A stretch of 64,000 nt of DNA from Trifolium pratense (Eukaryota > Streptophyta > Magnoliopsida > Fabales > Fabaceae). The position numbers were made by a program, and so were the translations under genes. Positions 63,790 to 64,000 of the stretch are shown here, one piece after another. The notes beneath the pieces are model-generated. The model had not been told where the DNA came from and ran no database searches. It worked only from the letters and a program-made list of their open reading frames with translations. The stretch is from NCBI RefSeq assembly GCF_020283565.1, contig NC_060064.1:29222337-29286336 (forward strand). The letters are read 5' to 3'. Each line of letters starts with the position of its first letter. The first letter of the stretch is position 1.

Positions 63790-64000
63790 GTGAAGATCTC
63801 AAACTCTTCATGAGTGATTTGTGTTCATTTATTGCAGGACCATTTGAGTAAGATATCAATTTCGTTGAACAAAATATGCTCTGAATGATATAGCATTAAT
63901 ATATGATTCACTAGTATATTTAATTTTAAACTTTTTGGCAACATCTAACTCTCTTATTTCTTTATTAAATATTCTTGTCAAGTTCAATTCTATTTTAGCA
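63790..64000. other. flank after the tandem repeat
   Basis: Contains a possible further acceptor TTTATTGCAG near 63838 that could start the last 3'UTR exon of the F-box gene; otherwise AT-rich. Confidence 0.35.

Overview
The window reads as euchromatic nuclear DNA of a flowering plant, most likely a papilionoid legume of the Medicago/Trifolium/Pisum group. The reasons are multi-exon genes with plant-type introns, AT-rich intergenic DNA, plant-specific families (F-box/FBA, ARO-type armadillo, Tat retrotransposon, CACTA), and a cytosolic glucose-6-phosphate dehydrogenase that by recall closely resembles the alfalfa enzyme. The species cannot be fixed from sequence alone.

Left third (1-26000): three housekeeping genes, all on the minus strand. 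They are the first two coding exons of a PGAP1-type GPI inositol-deacylase (509-2550, continuing off the left edge), a complete 15-exon cytosolic glucose-6-phosphate dehydrogenase of 516 aa (9893-14696), and a complete 8-exon splicing factor PRP31 of 485 aa (19309-25869). Two have notable splice structures: a GC-AG first intron in the PGAP1 gene, and a first coding exon in PRP31 that is only the ATG. Introns and spacers hold MITEs, tRNA-derived SINEs, a 1.3 kb non-autonomous copia-like element and a long-TIR element.

Middle (26000-39700): a gene-poor stretch of small transposons (SINE, Tourist, Stowaway, two large fold-back elements, LINE, hAT and copia relics). Around them lie two tandem, truncated armadillo-repeat (ARO-like) genes that share the same unusual C-terminus (33424-34137 and 36273-36983).

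39677-50997: a complete 11.3 kb Ty3/gypsy element of the Tat lineage on the minus strand. Its 457-bp LTRs look identical, it has a 5-bp target duplication inside an ATT microsatellite, and it carries an unbroken 1940-aa gag-pol. On the opposite strand it carries a second gene with its own TATA box, a predicted 5'UTR intron and one coding intron. Related GGGGAG...CTCCCC hairpin repeat arrays flank that gene. The right LTR ends 366 bp before the start codon of an F-box gene.

Right part (51000-64000): an F-box/FBA gene (51364-52575), a single-exon family-92 glycosyltransferase (53611-55290, minus), and a pair of related F-box/FBA paralogues. One of the pair has lost its F-box (56862-57923) and one is full length (60959-62161). 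Between the paralogues lies a CACTA remnant. The 3'UTR intron of the full-length copy contains a hAT-type MITE, and a 354-bp block including the MITE end and the predicted splice acceptor is repeated four times.

No operon logic applies. The biological themes are core metabolism and splicing genes on the left, ubiquitin-ligase adaptor turnover on the right, and repeated transposon insertion, often nested and datable by target-site duplications.
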